Positions 6,625 through 13,970 are shown, counted from the first letter of the stretch. The stretch: DNA of 18,459 bases from Deltaproteobacteria bacterium (GCA_030605675.1 JAUWHV010000112.1:1-18459), one strand, 5' to 3'. Numbers and translations: made by a program. The notes: a model not told the origin generated them from the letters alone.

Positions 6625-6804
6625 GGTTACAAAAATTTGTAACCGTTCACGGGGTTACAACGCCCGTTTTACCGCACCCACCGAACTGTAAGCGTTTACA
6701 GGGTGCTGCAGATGCGAGGCGGAGGGTACGCAGACGTACTCCCTGTACTTCAAGTGCCCGACAACAAAGCAGATGCGGTGCCCTGTGAACGCTTACAAAA
6801 ATTT
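6625..6804. repeat. 180-bp palindromic element with three TGTAAGCGTTCACAGGG-like copies
   Basis: A near-perfect palindrome GGTTACAAA-aa-TTTGTAACC opens the element at 6625-6644. A 17-bp motif then occurs three times: TGTAACCGTTCACGGGG (6638-6654, +), TGTAAGCGTTTACAGGG (6687-6703, +) and TGTAAGCGTTCACAGGG (reverse complement of 6781-6797). The second and third copies face each other and are followed inwards by GCAGATGC (6708-6715 and 6769-6776, in direct orientation). Between them GGGTACG-caga-CGTACTCCC (6725-6743) forms an inner hairpin. TTACAAAAATTT appears at 6627-6638 and again at 6793-6804. There is no coding capacity. It looks like a dispersed REP- or MITE-like element; no target-site duplication is evident. 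Confidence 0.7.
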
Positions 6805-6886
6805 AAAGTAATTATATGTATATGTCCGATAAGTATAGATAGATACAAATGTCGCAAGAAACCATAGGCATTCCGGGAGGGAAGTC

Positions 6887-8116
6887 ATGTTTAACAGATG
6901 GTCTATTTTACTGTTTTTGTTGGCAATTATGGTCTGCCTCGTTAGTTGCGGGCAAAAGGTTAAGGATTCTGTTGCACCCCTCAGCACCTCTGTTCAATAT
7001 CCAAATAGCACGGCAAAACAAATCGTTGTATTGCCTTTGGCGGATTATTCGATGGGAGTTCAGCCGGACGATTCTCTTCGCCGGCAGGTCAAGATCTATG
7101 AGGCCCTGATGTACCGGTTGGCTGAGAAGGGATTTTATGTCCCGCTTAAAGAAGACGTTGTGCAATATCTGGTTGATCTTGGAGTCATCCGGATCGTTGG
7201 GCAACCTTCCATTCGTTCCGGCAGCTCTTGCGGATTAATTATGGAAGAATTGGGTAGCGGATGGTCGGAAGCCATGCAGGAAGAAATCCAGAAGCTGGTC
7301 ATAATGAATGAGCAACTTGACAAGTCCAAACAACGCTTCGAGCTCACAAGGGTCGGTCTTGACCCCGGCACCATACAACAAATAGGGCGTCGTTTTGGGG
7401 CTGATTACATTTTGAGAGGACGTGTTGTGGAATATGAAGTAAGAGATGGCAATACTCTAAATCCACTTCAGGTTGGGATCCTGCCGTTTTTCTTTGACAC
7501 GAGTTCCGCGTTATTATTTGGCTTCGCGGAATCTGAACGATACGATCTTTGGCAGGATTTAACTGTTGGCGCCGGTCTTGGAGCCCTGTTGGGTAGCCAT
7601 GCGGAAACGCCTTTCACATCTCCTCACAAAAAGACCACAATAACAGGTGGTTCTCACCCGCGTTTTGCTACAAAGTCTGTCAGCCATGAAGGCGGATATA
7701 GTGATCATGCCGGATTAAATGCTGCTGTATGGGGTGCGGCCGGGGCATCAGCCGCATATCTGGCATCTAAGGGAGGCCACGTTCCTCAAGCAGTAGTTCA
7801 AATAAGTCTTGCCTTGCAAGACGCAAGTGATGGCCGGATTGTTTGGGCGAACCGGGTGGAAAAACAGGTTGAGCCTCTAAGTATGTGGGCAGATCCGGCA
7901 GTAAGGACCCAAATTGATAAAGCAGTTGAAGAAGCCGCGGGGGCATTAATCATTAATCTTGCAAACGCTTTGTCAAATAGCCCGCTGGAAGATTATGCCG
8001 CTATCTCTAATGTGCGGCCAATACCTATTCCTCAAGAAAATGAAGAGTCAGAGATCCAAGAGGTCAACGACCCTATTATTATAAACCAACAGGTATTTGA
8101 AGATCCGGGTACATGA
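6887..8116 (+). CDS. Secreted lipoprotein with a CsgG/TolB-N-like region, unknown function
   Basis: A 409-residue protein with a lipoprotein signal: a short basic start, a hydrophobic core and the lipobox LVSC with lipidated Cys21. Residue Gly22 (not Asp) after the Cys favours the outer membrane. From about residue 45 the pattern IVVLPLADYS, then ALMYRLAEKGFYVPL and RRFGADYILRGRVVEYEV resembles the N-terminal fold of TolB, CsgG and related lipoproteins. A Gly/Ala-rich stretch (about 280-300) precedes SLALQDASDGRIVWANRVEK, a motif typical of that group, and the last 50 residues are acidic and probably disordered. GGGAGG ends six bases before the ATG. It is the first gene of a pair with the secreted protein 60 bp downstream. 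The fold call is by resemblance only. Confidence 0.75.
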   Translation: MFNRWSILLFLLAIMVCLVSCGQKVKDSVAPLSTSVQYPNSTAKQIVVLPLADYSMGVQPDDSLRRQVKIYEALMYRLAEKGFYVPLKEDVVQYLVDLGVIRIVGQPSIRSGSSCGLIMEELGSGWSEAMQEEIQKLVIMNEQLDKSKQRFELTRVGLDPGTIQQIGRRFGADYILRGRVVEYEVRDGNTLNPLQVGILPFFFDTSSALLFGFAESERYDLWQDLTVGAGLGALLGSHAETPFTSPHKKTTITGGSHPRFATKSVSHEGGYSDHAGLNAAVWGAAGASAAYLASKGGHVPQAVVQISLALQDASDGRIVWANRVEKQVEPLSMWADPAVRTQIDKAVEEAAGALIINLANALSNSPLEDYAAISNVRPIPIPQENEESEIQEVNDPIIINQQVFEDPGT

Positions 8117-8137
8117 GGTTCATAAAAAAGGCATAGG

Positions 8138-8163
8138 GTATGGCAGGATAAGGCCTGCCGTAT
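8138..8163 (+). promoter_or_regulatory. Intercistronic hairpin directly before the ribosome site of the secreted-protein gene
   Basis: GTAT-GGCAGG (8138-8147), loop ATAAGG, CCTGCC-GTAT (8154-8163) can form a 10-bp stem in RNA, with two G-U pairs in the outer part. It ends one base before GAGGAG (8165-8170), the Shine-Dalgarno of the next gene. No T-run follows, so it is more likely a stability or processing element, or one that limits access to the ribosome site, than a terminator. Confidence 0.5.
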
Positions 8164-8176
8164 AGAGGAGTTTGCT

Positions 8177-9994
8177 ATGAAGACCGATAAATTTATAATT
8201 TCTATCTTTTGTTTTGTGACTATAATGGCGCTTTTCGCCGGAACTGGTGGCGCTGCAGATTGTAACGTTACTAAGATGGGAACGTTAGTAGTTTCACCTG
8301 GTGAACTCCAATTCTACGTTACACAGGAACAGCTTACCAATCCTTATCCAACTACAGTACAGGTTAATGGCTTTGCACTTTCTACTGACGATGGTTGTGC
8401 TACTACTACGTCTTGGCAAGAAAATATCGACTTTTGCTGGGTTGCGTCAAAGAGCGACCAATGGATTACCCTAAATGGAAATCCGGACAGTATAGCGAGA
8501 AACAATAATGGAACCGGATCATTCAAGGTCGGTGTTGATATAAATCACCTCCTGGCAAATCAGAATATTTATGGGGGCAATGTCACTATTTATGATGGAA
8601 ACGTAACCGTGACTGCTACTATTTCTACAGACCCTGCTACCATTCCGACTACCTCGATAGGTATCCCTGTTCGAGTCTACGTCAATGCACTGCGTGAAGC
8701 TGCTGAGAAGTCAGTGGCCACGACCGATTGGCTGGATCTGGTCATGAATGTGCCTGTAACAGAAGATATTTCCGGGGCACTTTATGTGTTGGCAGAACAT
8801 CCAAGTCTGGCTCCAGGCCAGGTTTTCGCCTATAGATGGGACAGTGAAAATGGAATGCGTTTTGATCTGTTCAGCCAGTGGGGCCATCCAGTTGAAGGGG
8901 CGGAGAGCATGTTCTACGCAGAGGATGTACAAAATACCCCTATTGCCATACCCTTCAGTAGCGATGAGGGTATAGGAAATCCGGTGATTCCATACGCTCC
9001 AACAGATGTGGCTGGGAGTGATCAGGCCCCTAATATAAAAGCGTTTATTCCTATTTCCTTTGGAGGAGGCCTGCGGCTGATCGGAATGGAAGGTGACTGG
9101 ATTATAAGGGCCGTAGTAAAGGATAATAATGGTATCAATGATTGGCAATCATGGCGGGAGCTCCTTTACTATGTGTTACATATTCAGCCTGTTACCGGTA
9201 CCTGGGTAGTAACAGAAAAGTTTGGTGGAGAATCATACACGTATATAGATGATACAGGAACAATTTATCCAATGATTCTCCATGAGGAACGGGGTAATCT
9301 CAGTGGAGTATGGAGCAGCCCTGTTGCTCAAACATTTTTGACTGTCACCTATGCCAATAGCACAGACCAGATTTGTGATACCTTCGCGATTCAAGGACAT
9401 CGGTTGGTGGTAAGTAGTTGTGTGCAGTCAGGAGGCTATGAAATTTACTTTGTCGAGCCCAGTATTTGGGGGAACGTCGAGTATCTCTATAAAATAACCA
9501 AGCTGGAGCCGATTGCTGCAGGTTATCTGGAAGGTGCGTGGCAATATCGTTTTGCAGGACAAGCAGATTGGTCTATCCCGCAGGATTTCTCAGCGGTCAG
9601 GCTGGAAGTTGTTATTCCCCTTGATCCAAGCTGCAACTGCTATCTCGTAAACGGCACTGTAAATGGGTACGCAACCGGATTTATGGTCGATACCGGGGCC
9701 AGTATAGTTTTACTAAATATAAATGATGCTGGATTTATGGGATTTGTTGATGAGAATGGTGAATCAACTTTTGAAAGTGAATGCGAGGCAAGTACGGTAA
9801 CAGGAGTTGGCGGCACAAGCACAGGATATCTGTGTAACGTAGATATTGAAATTGAAGGACGGCTATATCGCCAAAACGTGCAGGCTTTCTTCACAGATAG
9901 TTGGACCGGCCCGGCACTACTCGGCAACACCTTCCTGGACCAGTTCCACATATCCACAAGTTCGGCAGACGGGACAATGATTATCGCCCCTTAG
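8177..9994 (+). CDS. Secreted multidomain protein with BACON-like region and C-terminal retropepsin-like aspartic protease domain
   Basis: A 605-residue protein with a Sec signal peptide (core ISIFCFVTIMALFAG, probable cleavage after GGA near residue 26). Residues about 35-170 are beta-rich with the pattern of BACON/Ig-like domains: a strand-rich start, a central WITLNGN, GTGSFKVGVDINHLL and an IYGGNVTI strand. The middle (about 175-470) has no family I recognise and many aromatic residues. From about 480 a clan AA aspartic protease domain follows: GFMVDTGASIVLL with the catalytic motif Asp505-Thr-Gly-Ala-Ser, and the closing ALLGNTFLDQF (580-590), both hallmarks of retropepsin-like proteins, which act as dimers. 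GAGGAG six bases before the ATG supports the start. It is likely co-transcribed with the lipoprotein and is followed by a terminator. Role and substrate are unknown. Confidence 0.8.
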   Translation: MKTDKFIISIFCFVTIMALFAGTGGAADCNVTKMGTLVVSPGELQFYVTQEQLTNPYPTTVQVNGFALSTDDGCATTTSWQENIDFCWVASKSDQWITLNGNPDSIARNNNGTGSFKVGVDINHLLANQNIYGGNVTIYDGNVTVTATISTDPATIPTTSIGIPVRVYVNALREAAEKSVATTDWLDLVMNVPVTEDISGALYVLAEHPSLAPGQVFAYRWDSENGMRFDLFSQWGHPVEGAESMFYAEDVQNTPIAIPFSSDEGIGNPVIPYAPTDVAGSDQAPNIKAFIPISFGGGLRLIGMEGDWIIRAVVKDNNGINDWQSWRELLYYVLHIQPVTGTWVVTEKFGGESYTYIDDTGTIYPMILHEERGNLSGVWSSPVAQTFLTVTYANSTDQICDTFAIQGHRLVVSSCVQSGGYEIYFVEPSIWGNVEYLYKITKLEPIAAGYLEGAWQYRFAGQADWSIPQDFSAVRLEVVIPLDPSCNCYLVNGTVNGYATGFMVDTGASIVLLNINDAGFMGFVDENGESTFESECEASTVTGVGGTSTGYLCNVDIEIEGRLYRQNVQAFFTDSWTGPALLGNTFLDQFHISTSSADGTMIIAP

Positions 9995-10014
9995 TTAGAT
10001 AGTCACCACTGTTC

Positions 10015-10054
10015 AAAAGGGCGAGGATGAGTAATCTTACCTCGCCCTTTTTTT
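10015..10054 (+). terminator. Rho-independent terminator of the lipoprotein/protease unit
   Basis: AAAAGGGCGAGG (10015-10026), a 13-base loop, then CCTCGCCCTTTT (10040-10051) give a perfect 12-bp stem whose last part is a run of seven T (10048-10054). It lies 20 bp after the stop of the secreted-protein gene. The opposite strand would also end in four T, so weak action on the converging helicase gene is possible. Confidence 0.9.
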
Positions 10055-10071
10055 ATTGTAGCCGTTTATGG

Positions 10072-10159
10072 CTTGAAACTTGAAATTAGAAAGTAGAAAT
10101 TGGGGAAAGATGAAACGGCTTGAAATTTGAAATTGGAAATTAGGAAAAGATGAAACGAG
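10072..10159 (+). repeat. Heptamer tandem array G, unit CTTGAAA, duplicated as a higher-order repeat
   Basis: First block 10072-10118: CTTGAAA, CTTGAAA, TTAGAAA, GTAGAAA, TTGGGGA, AAGATGA, AACGG. Second block 10119-10159: CTTGAAA, TTTGAAA, TTGGAAA, TTAGGAA, AAGATGA, then AACGAG. Both blocks start after GG and end with the same AAGATGA-AACG tail, but the first has five heptamers before the tail and the second four. Confidence 0.82.
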
Positions 10160-10237
10160 GTAACTTCTCAATAAGCCTGGGTAACAGTCACTGGATTCCC
10201 GCAAAATATGATTTGCCCGCACTTATTGAGAAGTAAC
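10160..10237. repeat. 78-bp inverted-repeat element between arrays G and H
   Basis: The arms GTAACTTCTCAATAAG (10160-10175) and CTTATTGAGAAGTAAC (10222-10237) are reverse complements with one mismatch in 16. The 46-bp interior contains an inner stem GCAAA-atatga-TTTGC (10201-10216) and a CACTGGATTCCCGC stretch of the kind seen in many dispersed bacterial intergenic repeats. It is too short to encode a transposase, so it is MITE-like or a folded RNA element. It fits almost exactly between the two heptamer arrays. Confidence 0.7.
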
Positions 10238-10238
10238 A

Positions 10239-10273
10239 AGCTAACCGCTAACCGCTAATAGCTAATCGCTCAA
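10239..10273 (+). repeat. Heptamer tandem array H, unit CGCTAAC
   Basis: Five units in strict register: AGCTAAC, CGCTAAC, CGCTAAT, AGCTAAT, CGCTCAA. The array ends one base before the stop codon of the helicase gene on the - strand (10275-10277). The unit is unrelated to that of array G in the same gap. Confidence 0.8.
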
Positions 10274-10274
10274 C

Positions 10275-12416
10275 TTAGCTCTCAATAACACTGAGCTTGG
10301 CATAATCAAGGTGTAGGGTCTTTTCGCCGGCAACGTCAAAAAGCACCTGTATCTTTTTTGGACCAATGTCCCTGATCACCCGTCCCGGTCCAAAGATCGG
10401 GTGCCTGACCCTTTTCCCCGGTGTAAAGATACCGGGACCGGTTTGATCAGACCCTGGGCTGCCTTGGAAATCTACCCCCTTTTTCCATAACTGTAAAAGA
10501 TCGGAAGGTATTTCCTCCAGGAACCGTGATGGCCTGGCAGGGAGCAAGCCTGTACCTGAGACGCTTATAAAGGCAGGGTAACAAAAACACAGAAAGTCTT
10601 TGGCCCTGGTTGCGGCTACATAAAAGAGCCTGCGTTCTTCTTCTATTTCCTTGGTACGAAAGGAAGCCGCAGGCGATGGAAAGCGTCCCTCTGCCAGTGA
10701 CAAGATCAAGACTGCCTTCCACTCAAGACCCTTGGCCGAGTGCATGGTGGAAAGGACCAGCCGTTCTTTTTCTTTTTCCATCTCTTCTTGGTCCGGAGGG
10801 TCCAGGGCCAGATCAGCAAGCATAGATACCGCGTCGTCGTACCGGGCTGACAATCCTCTCAGGTGCGCCAGTTCCCGCAGACGTTTGGGATAATCTTCAT
10901 GATGGATTTTTTCCAGATGTGGCCGATACCAGGTCTCGAGCTGTAAAAGCAAATCCGGAAGGTCCGCCGGCATGTCATGGAGTCTTTTTAACAGACTGCC
11001 GAGTCCCCTTACTGTTTCTCCCCAAGCCGCCTTGGTTTTATAGGTTGAAAGACACTCCAGGGGATCTTCGCTTTTAATCAATTGAGAGAAAATTTTCTCC
11101 ACGCTTTTGATGCCGAGACGTTCGATTAATAAAAGAATCCTGCCCCAGCTCAGCCGGTCCAGCGGGTTTATAAGAAGGCGAAGGAGAGAGAGAAGGTCCT
11201 TGATGTGGGCGGCCTCAATGAGACGCAATCCTCCACGTTTGGCAAAAGTTATCCCACGGCTGCCTAATTCGGTCTCAAGGTGAAAGGAATGAAAACCAGC
11301 CCTGAAAAGTACGGCGATATCAGATGGTTTAAACCCATCCTTTAATAATTCCTGGATACGGTCGGCAACAAATTTTGCCTGGTCTACCTCATCCTTTGCC
11401 GTGTACAGGTATGGTGGGTTTCCTCCCTTTCTCTGTGCCGTCAGTCGTTTTGTAAATTTTTCCTTGGCATTGGCAATTATGGCGTTGGTACAGTCCAGGT
11501 TGGGCTGGGTGCTGCGGTAGTTCCTCTCAAGCTTTATTATCTGAGTCCTGGAAAACATATCGGGGAAGTTCATAATATTCTTGAAGTTTGCCCCCCTGAA
11601 GGAATAGATGGATTGGGCATCATCTCCAACGACCATTACATTGTCATGACCGCAAGCCATAAGGTGCACGATCTCCGCCTGGGTGGCATTTGTATCCTGA
11701 TATTCATCCACCATTATGTATTGGAACCAGGAATCCATGGATTCTCTGACCTGGGCATGTTCTTTCAGCACATCTCTCCACCTGAGGAGCAAGTCGTCGT
11801 AATCCATGAGTGCGTGGACTTTTTTATATTTGCGATAGACCGGGACAAGTTTTTCCAGTCCGGGCAGTTCCCCCAGGAGGTGCGGATAGTTCTGTTCAAT
11901 CACCTTGGATACATATCCTCCGCAGTTCTCTGTCTTGCTTACAATTGAAGCCAGAGTGGATTTCCGGGGAAATTGCTTTCCAGGCCCTGTGAGCTCTAAC
12001 TGACGGGCTAGGAGGTACAGGAGGTCCAGCATATCTGTCCGGTCCAGTATTGTGAAGTTGTTGGGATAGCCGATCAGGTGCCCATAGCGCCTTAACATTC
12101 TATGGGCGAATCCGTGGAAAGTGCCTCCTGTTACCTGCTGACATTGGGGCCCTACGATCCGGGAAGCCCTGGCCAGCATGGTGGCGGCAGCCTTTCTGGT
12201 AAAGGTCAGAAGCAGGATTTTGTCCGGCTTTACTCCTTCCTGGATAAGCCGGGCAACTCTGTAAACCAGGGTACGGGTCTTGCCGCTTCCGGCACCGGCT
12301 ATCACCAAAACCGGGCCGTTCATGATCTCTACAGCCCTGAGCTGTTCCGGGTTGAGTTCACGCTTAAAGTCAACAAAAACCCCTTTTGGGTCTGGGAGGT
12401 CGGTTGACATTGTCAT
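10275..12416 (-). CDS. uvrD: ATP-dependent 3'-5' DNA helicase, UvrD/PcrA type (SF1A)
   Basis: This motor unwinds DNA in excision repair and clears stalled forks or RNA polymerase. Helicase motifs occur in order in 713 residues: LNPEQLRAV (Q motif, 21-29), Walker A AGAGSGKT (40-47), TFTRKAA (71-77), Walker B VDEYQDT (236-242), GDDAQSIYSFRGA (264-276), LERNYRS (296-302), TMHSAKGLEWK (557-567) and VAATRAK (600-606). The last 50 residues (GKRVRHPIFGPGRVI to LDYAKLSVIES) match the Tudor-like tail that PcrA/UvrD use to contact RNA polymerase, and the length is normal for the family. The ATG at 12416 lies five bases after the histidine kinase stop, so the two are probably co-transcribed. An ATG two codons further in is an equal candidate. 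No strong ribosome site is seen, as expected with coupling. Confidence 0.93.
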   Translation of the reverse strand: MTMSTDLPDPKGVFVDFKRELNPEQLRAVEIMNGPVLVIAGAGSGKTRTLVYRVARLIQEGVKPDKILLLTFTRKAAATMLARASRIVGPQCQQVTGGTFHGFAHRMLRRYGHLIGYPNNFTILDRTDMLDLLYLLARQLELTGPGKQFPRKSTLASIVSKTENCGGYVSKVIEQNYPHLLGELPGLEKLVPVYRKYKKVHALMDYDDLLLRWRDVLKEHAQVRESMDSWFQYIMVDEYQDTNATQAEIVHLMACGHDNVMVVGDDAQSIYSFRGANFKNIMNFPDMFSRTQIIKLERNYRSTQPNLDCTNAIIANAKEKFTKRLTAQRKGGNPPYLYTAKDEVDQAKFVADRIQELLKDGFKPSDIAVLFRAGFHSFHLETELGSRGITFAKRGGLRLIEAAHIKDLLSLLRLLINPLDRLSWGRILLLIERLGIKSVEKIFSQLIKSEDPLECLSTYKTKAAWGETVRGLGSLLKRLHDMPADLPDLLLQLETWYRPHLEKIHHEDYPKRLRELAHLRGLSARYDDAVSMLADLALDPPDQEEMEKEKERLVLSTMHSAKGLEWKAVLILSLAEGRFPSPAASFRTKEIEEERRLFYVAATRAKDFLCFCYPAFISVSGTGLLPARPSRFLEEIPSDLLQLWKKGVDFQGSPGSDQTGPGIFTPGKRVRHPIFGPGRVIRDIGPKKIQVLFDVAGEKTLHLDYAKLSVIES

Positions 12417-12421
12417 AAGAT

Positions 12422-13858
12422 TCAGGAAATTCCGAGTTCAGCAACCAGAGGGAGGTCCATGATTTCTTTAATGGTGTACTGGAGGGGAAGGGCAAAGAAA
12501 AAGTTGTTACCAAGGTTGGTTGCTTCGTAGCCAACAATGCCGCCATGGACTTCCACGACCTTTTTCACAAAGTGTAATCCGTGACCAACACCCTGCTTGT
12601 TTTCAGAACCGGTCCCGCGAAAACCCTCGTCAAAGATGCGGGAAGCCTCCTCTGAAGGGAGGTGTGGCCCGGTTGTATAGACATTAAACTTGATTCCCGG
12701 CTTTCCAGGGCCGAAAAAGTCTTGTATTACCTCCTGTCCGTAGGACATAAACTTGACGGGTTCTCCGTGTTCGTTAATTACCTCCCGGCAGTATTTCTCC
12801 GCATTGGAAAACAGGTTCGCATAGACCTGGGAAATGAGCCCTACATCCACTGCCAAGGGGATGTCTTCGTCAGGCATCTCGCCAAGATGAATGTCTATAC
12901 GTATGCCCCTATGTTCAAACCGTTGTTTGTAACGCTCAAGTTGTGGGTCTAAAACCTCTTTCTTGAAGCGACACATCTTGCGCCGCAGCACCAGATATCC
13001 TTTCTCAAAGTGATCCCGTCTGAGCAGGCTCTCAAGAAAAAGACTGGTGTTTTGATAGTGTTTATCAATTTCTTCATATCGCCCCAAAAGGTCTTTCGAC
13101 AAGTCGGCCAAGCTACCCTGTATCTGCTCCAGATGGCATGTCTCAACGCACTCTTTTCTGAACCCAACTTCTATCCTTTTTCCAAAGTCCTTTTCAATAT
13201 CTTCAAGCTCCTGGATCTTTTTTCTGAGGTTGTTCAGAAAGAGCCTGTACATCATGTTGGGCACCAGGACATTGTGCTCGATGTCTGCTACAAGCGTATT
13301 GATGAACTTGATATGCTTTTCACTCTGCACTGAAATCAATTTGTAGTGCAGATTGTATCCTATTCTGTTTGCATACTTTTCAAAAAACAGCCTGTCATTC
13401 TCTTCAAACTTAGATAGGGGAAATACTGCAAACAAGCCTATAATTTCCTCTGCCTGTGCTAAAGGTTTCCTGGCTAACAGCCTCCAGTTACCCCTGATAG
13501 GTGATACAAACGCATCTCCTGTCTCATAGGCAGACTCGCTGATCCTGATATCCTCAGGAGGATTCATGCCGCAGACCTTCAGTCCTTTGATGGAATCGCA
13601 GGCAATTTGGAGCTTTCTGGTATCCGGATCAACCAGATAAAGGCAGGAATCAAACCCCATGAATTCTTTGGGGACAAAGACACACACCCTGTAAAAATTC
13701 TCCAGGGTCTCGAACTCCTGGGCCAGATCGAAAAAGGCCCTAAGTGTTCTTCCCTGGATGTAGGTGAAACCGTATTTTTCATAATCCTCCCGCTTCTTGC
13801 GTATTCTGCCTAAGAGTGTGGCAAGTTCAGGAGGATCTGTTGGGCAATAAATGGTCAT
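12422..13858 (-). CDS. Cytoplasmic GAF-domain sensor histidine kinase (orphan)
   Basis: A 478-residue protein without membrane segments. Residues about 40-170 look like a GAF domain (FYRVCVFVPKEFMGFDSCLY, RLLARKPLA and GLFAVFPLSKFEENDRLFFE). A long helical region follows with ADIEHNVLVPNMMYRLF, where His195 is the best candidate for the phosphorylated histidine, although the box differs from the usual HEL-R-P form. The HATPase part is clear: the N box QVYANLFSNAEKY (Asn348, Asn352) and RIFDEGFRGTG then GVGHGLHFVKKVVEVHGG (423-440). No response regulator is near, so its partner is encoded elsewhere. It lies between cobA-hemD (112 bp upstream) and the helicase (5 bp downstream). The signal could be a small ligand or redox state sensed by GAF; this is not shown by the sequence. 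Confidence 0.85.
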   Translation of the reverse strand: MTIYCPTDPPELATLLGRIRKKREDYEKYGFTYIQGRTLRAFFDLAQEFETLENFYRVCVFVPKEFMGFDSCLYLVDPDTRKLQIACDSIKGLKVCGMNPPEDIRISESAYETGDAFVSPIRGNWRLLARKPLAQAEEIIGLFAVFPLSKFEENDRLFFEKYANRIGYNLHYKLISVQSEKHIKFINTLVADIEHNVLVPNMMYRLFLNNLRKKIQELEDIEKDFGKRIEVGFRKECVETCHLEQIQGSLADLSKDLLGRYEEIDKHYQNTSLFLESLLRRDHFEKGYLVLRRKMCRFKKEVLDPQLERYKQRFEHRGIRIDIHLGEMPDEDIPLAVDVGLISQVYANLFSNAEKYCREVINEHGEPVKFMSYGQEVIQDFFGPGKPGIKFNVYTTGPHLPSEEASRIFDEGFRGTGSENKQGVGHGLHFVKKVVEVHGGIVGYEATNLGNNFFFALPLQYTIKEIMDLPLVAELGIS

Positions 13859-13884
13859 AATCCAGTGTACTGATTACTTAAGAA

Positions 13885-13919
13885 ATGTTGAATGGTCAAT
13901 GTTGAATGTTGAATTGTGG
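13885..13919 (+). repeat. Heptamer tandem array I, unit ATGTTGA
   Basis: Five units in strict register: ATGTTGA, ATGGTCA, ATGTTGA, ATGTTGA, ATTGTGG. It lies 26 bp upstream of the histidine kinase start codon (the kinase reads on the - strand), where promoter or leader sequence would be expected. Its reverse complement TCAACAT is close to the CAACATC units of arrays C and E. Confidence 0.78.
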
Positions 13920-13946
13920 AAGAAGATTAAAAAAATATTTACCTTA

Positions 13947-13970
13947 ATTCAGAATTCAGAATTCAAAATT
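13947..13970 (+). repeat. Heptamer tandem array I', unit ATTCAGA
   Basis: ATTCAGA, ATTCAGA and ATTCAAA, then ATT, run up to the base before the cobA-hemD stop codon (13971-13973, - strand). Between arrays I and I' is a 27-bp AT-rich spacer. Read on the - strand the unit follows directly on the gene end, as at the other gene ends in this window. Confidence 0.7.

Larger units (their letters stand above)
6438..6886. other. 449-bp intergenic gap after glnD: repeats and a palindromic element, no gene
   Basis: No convincing coding frame is present. In order the gap holds heptamer array E (6442-6508), unassigned sequence (6509-6584), heptamer array F (6585-6619), a palindromic element (6625-6804), and an AT-rich stretch (6805-6870) that should carry the promoter of the lipoprotein gene, although I cannot pick a clear -35/-10 pair. 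GGGAGG at 6875-6880 is the ribosome site of that gene. Confidence 0.7.

Noticed and set aside
10037..10222. A 61-codon - strand frame between the secreted protein and the helicase
   Set aside because: It consists of the translated heptamer array G and part of the terminator.
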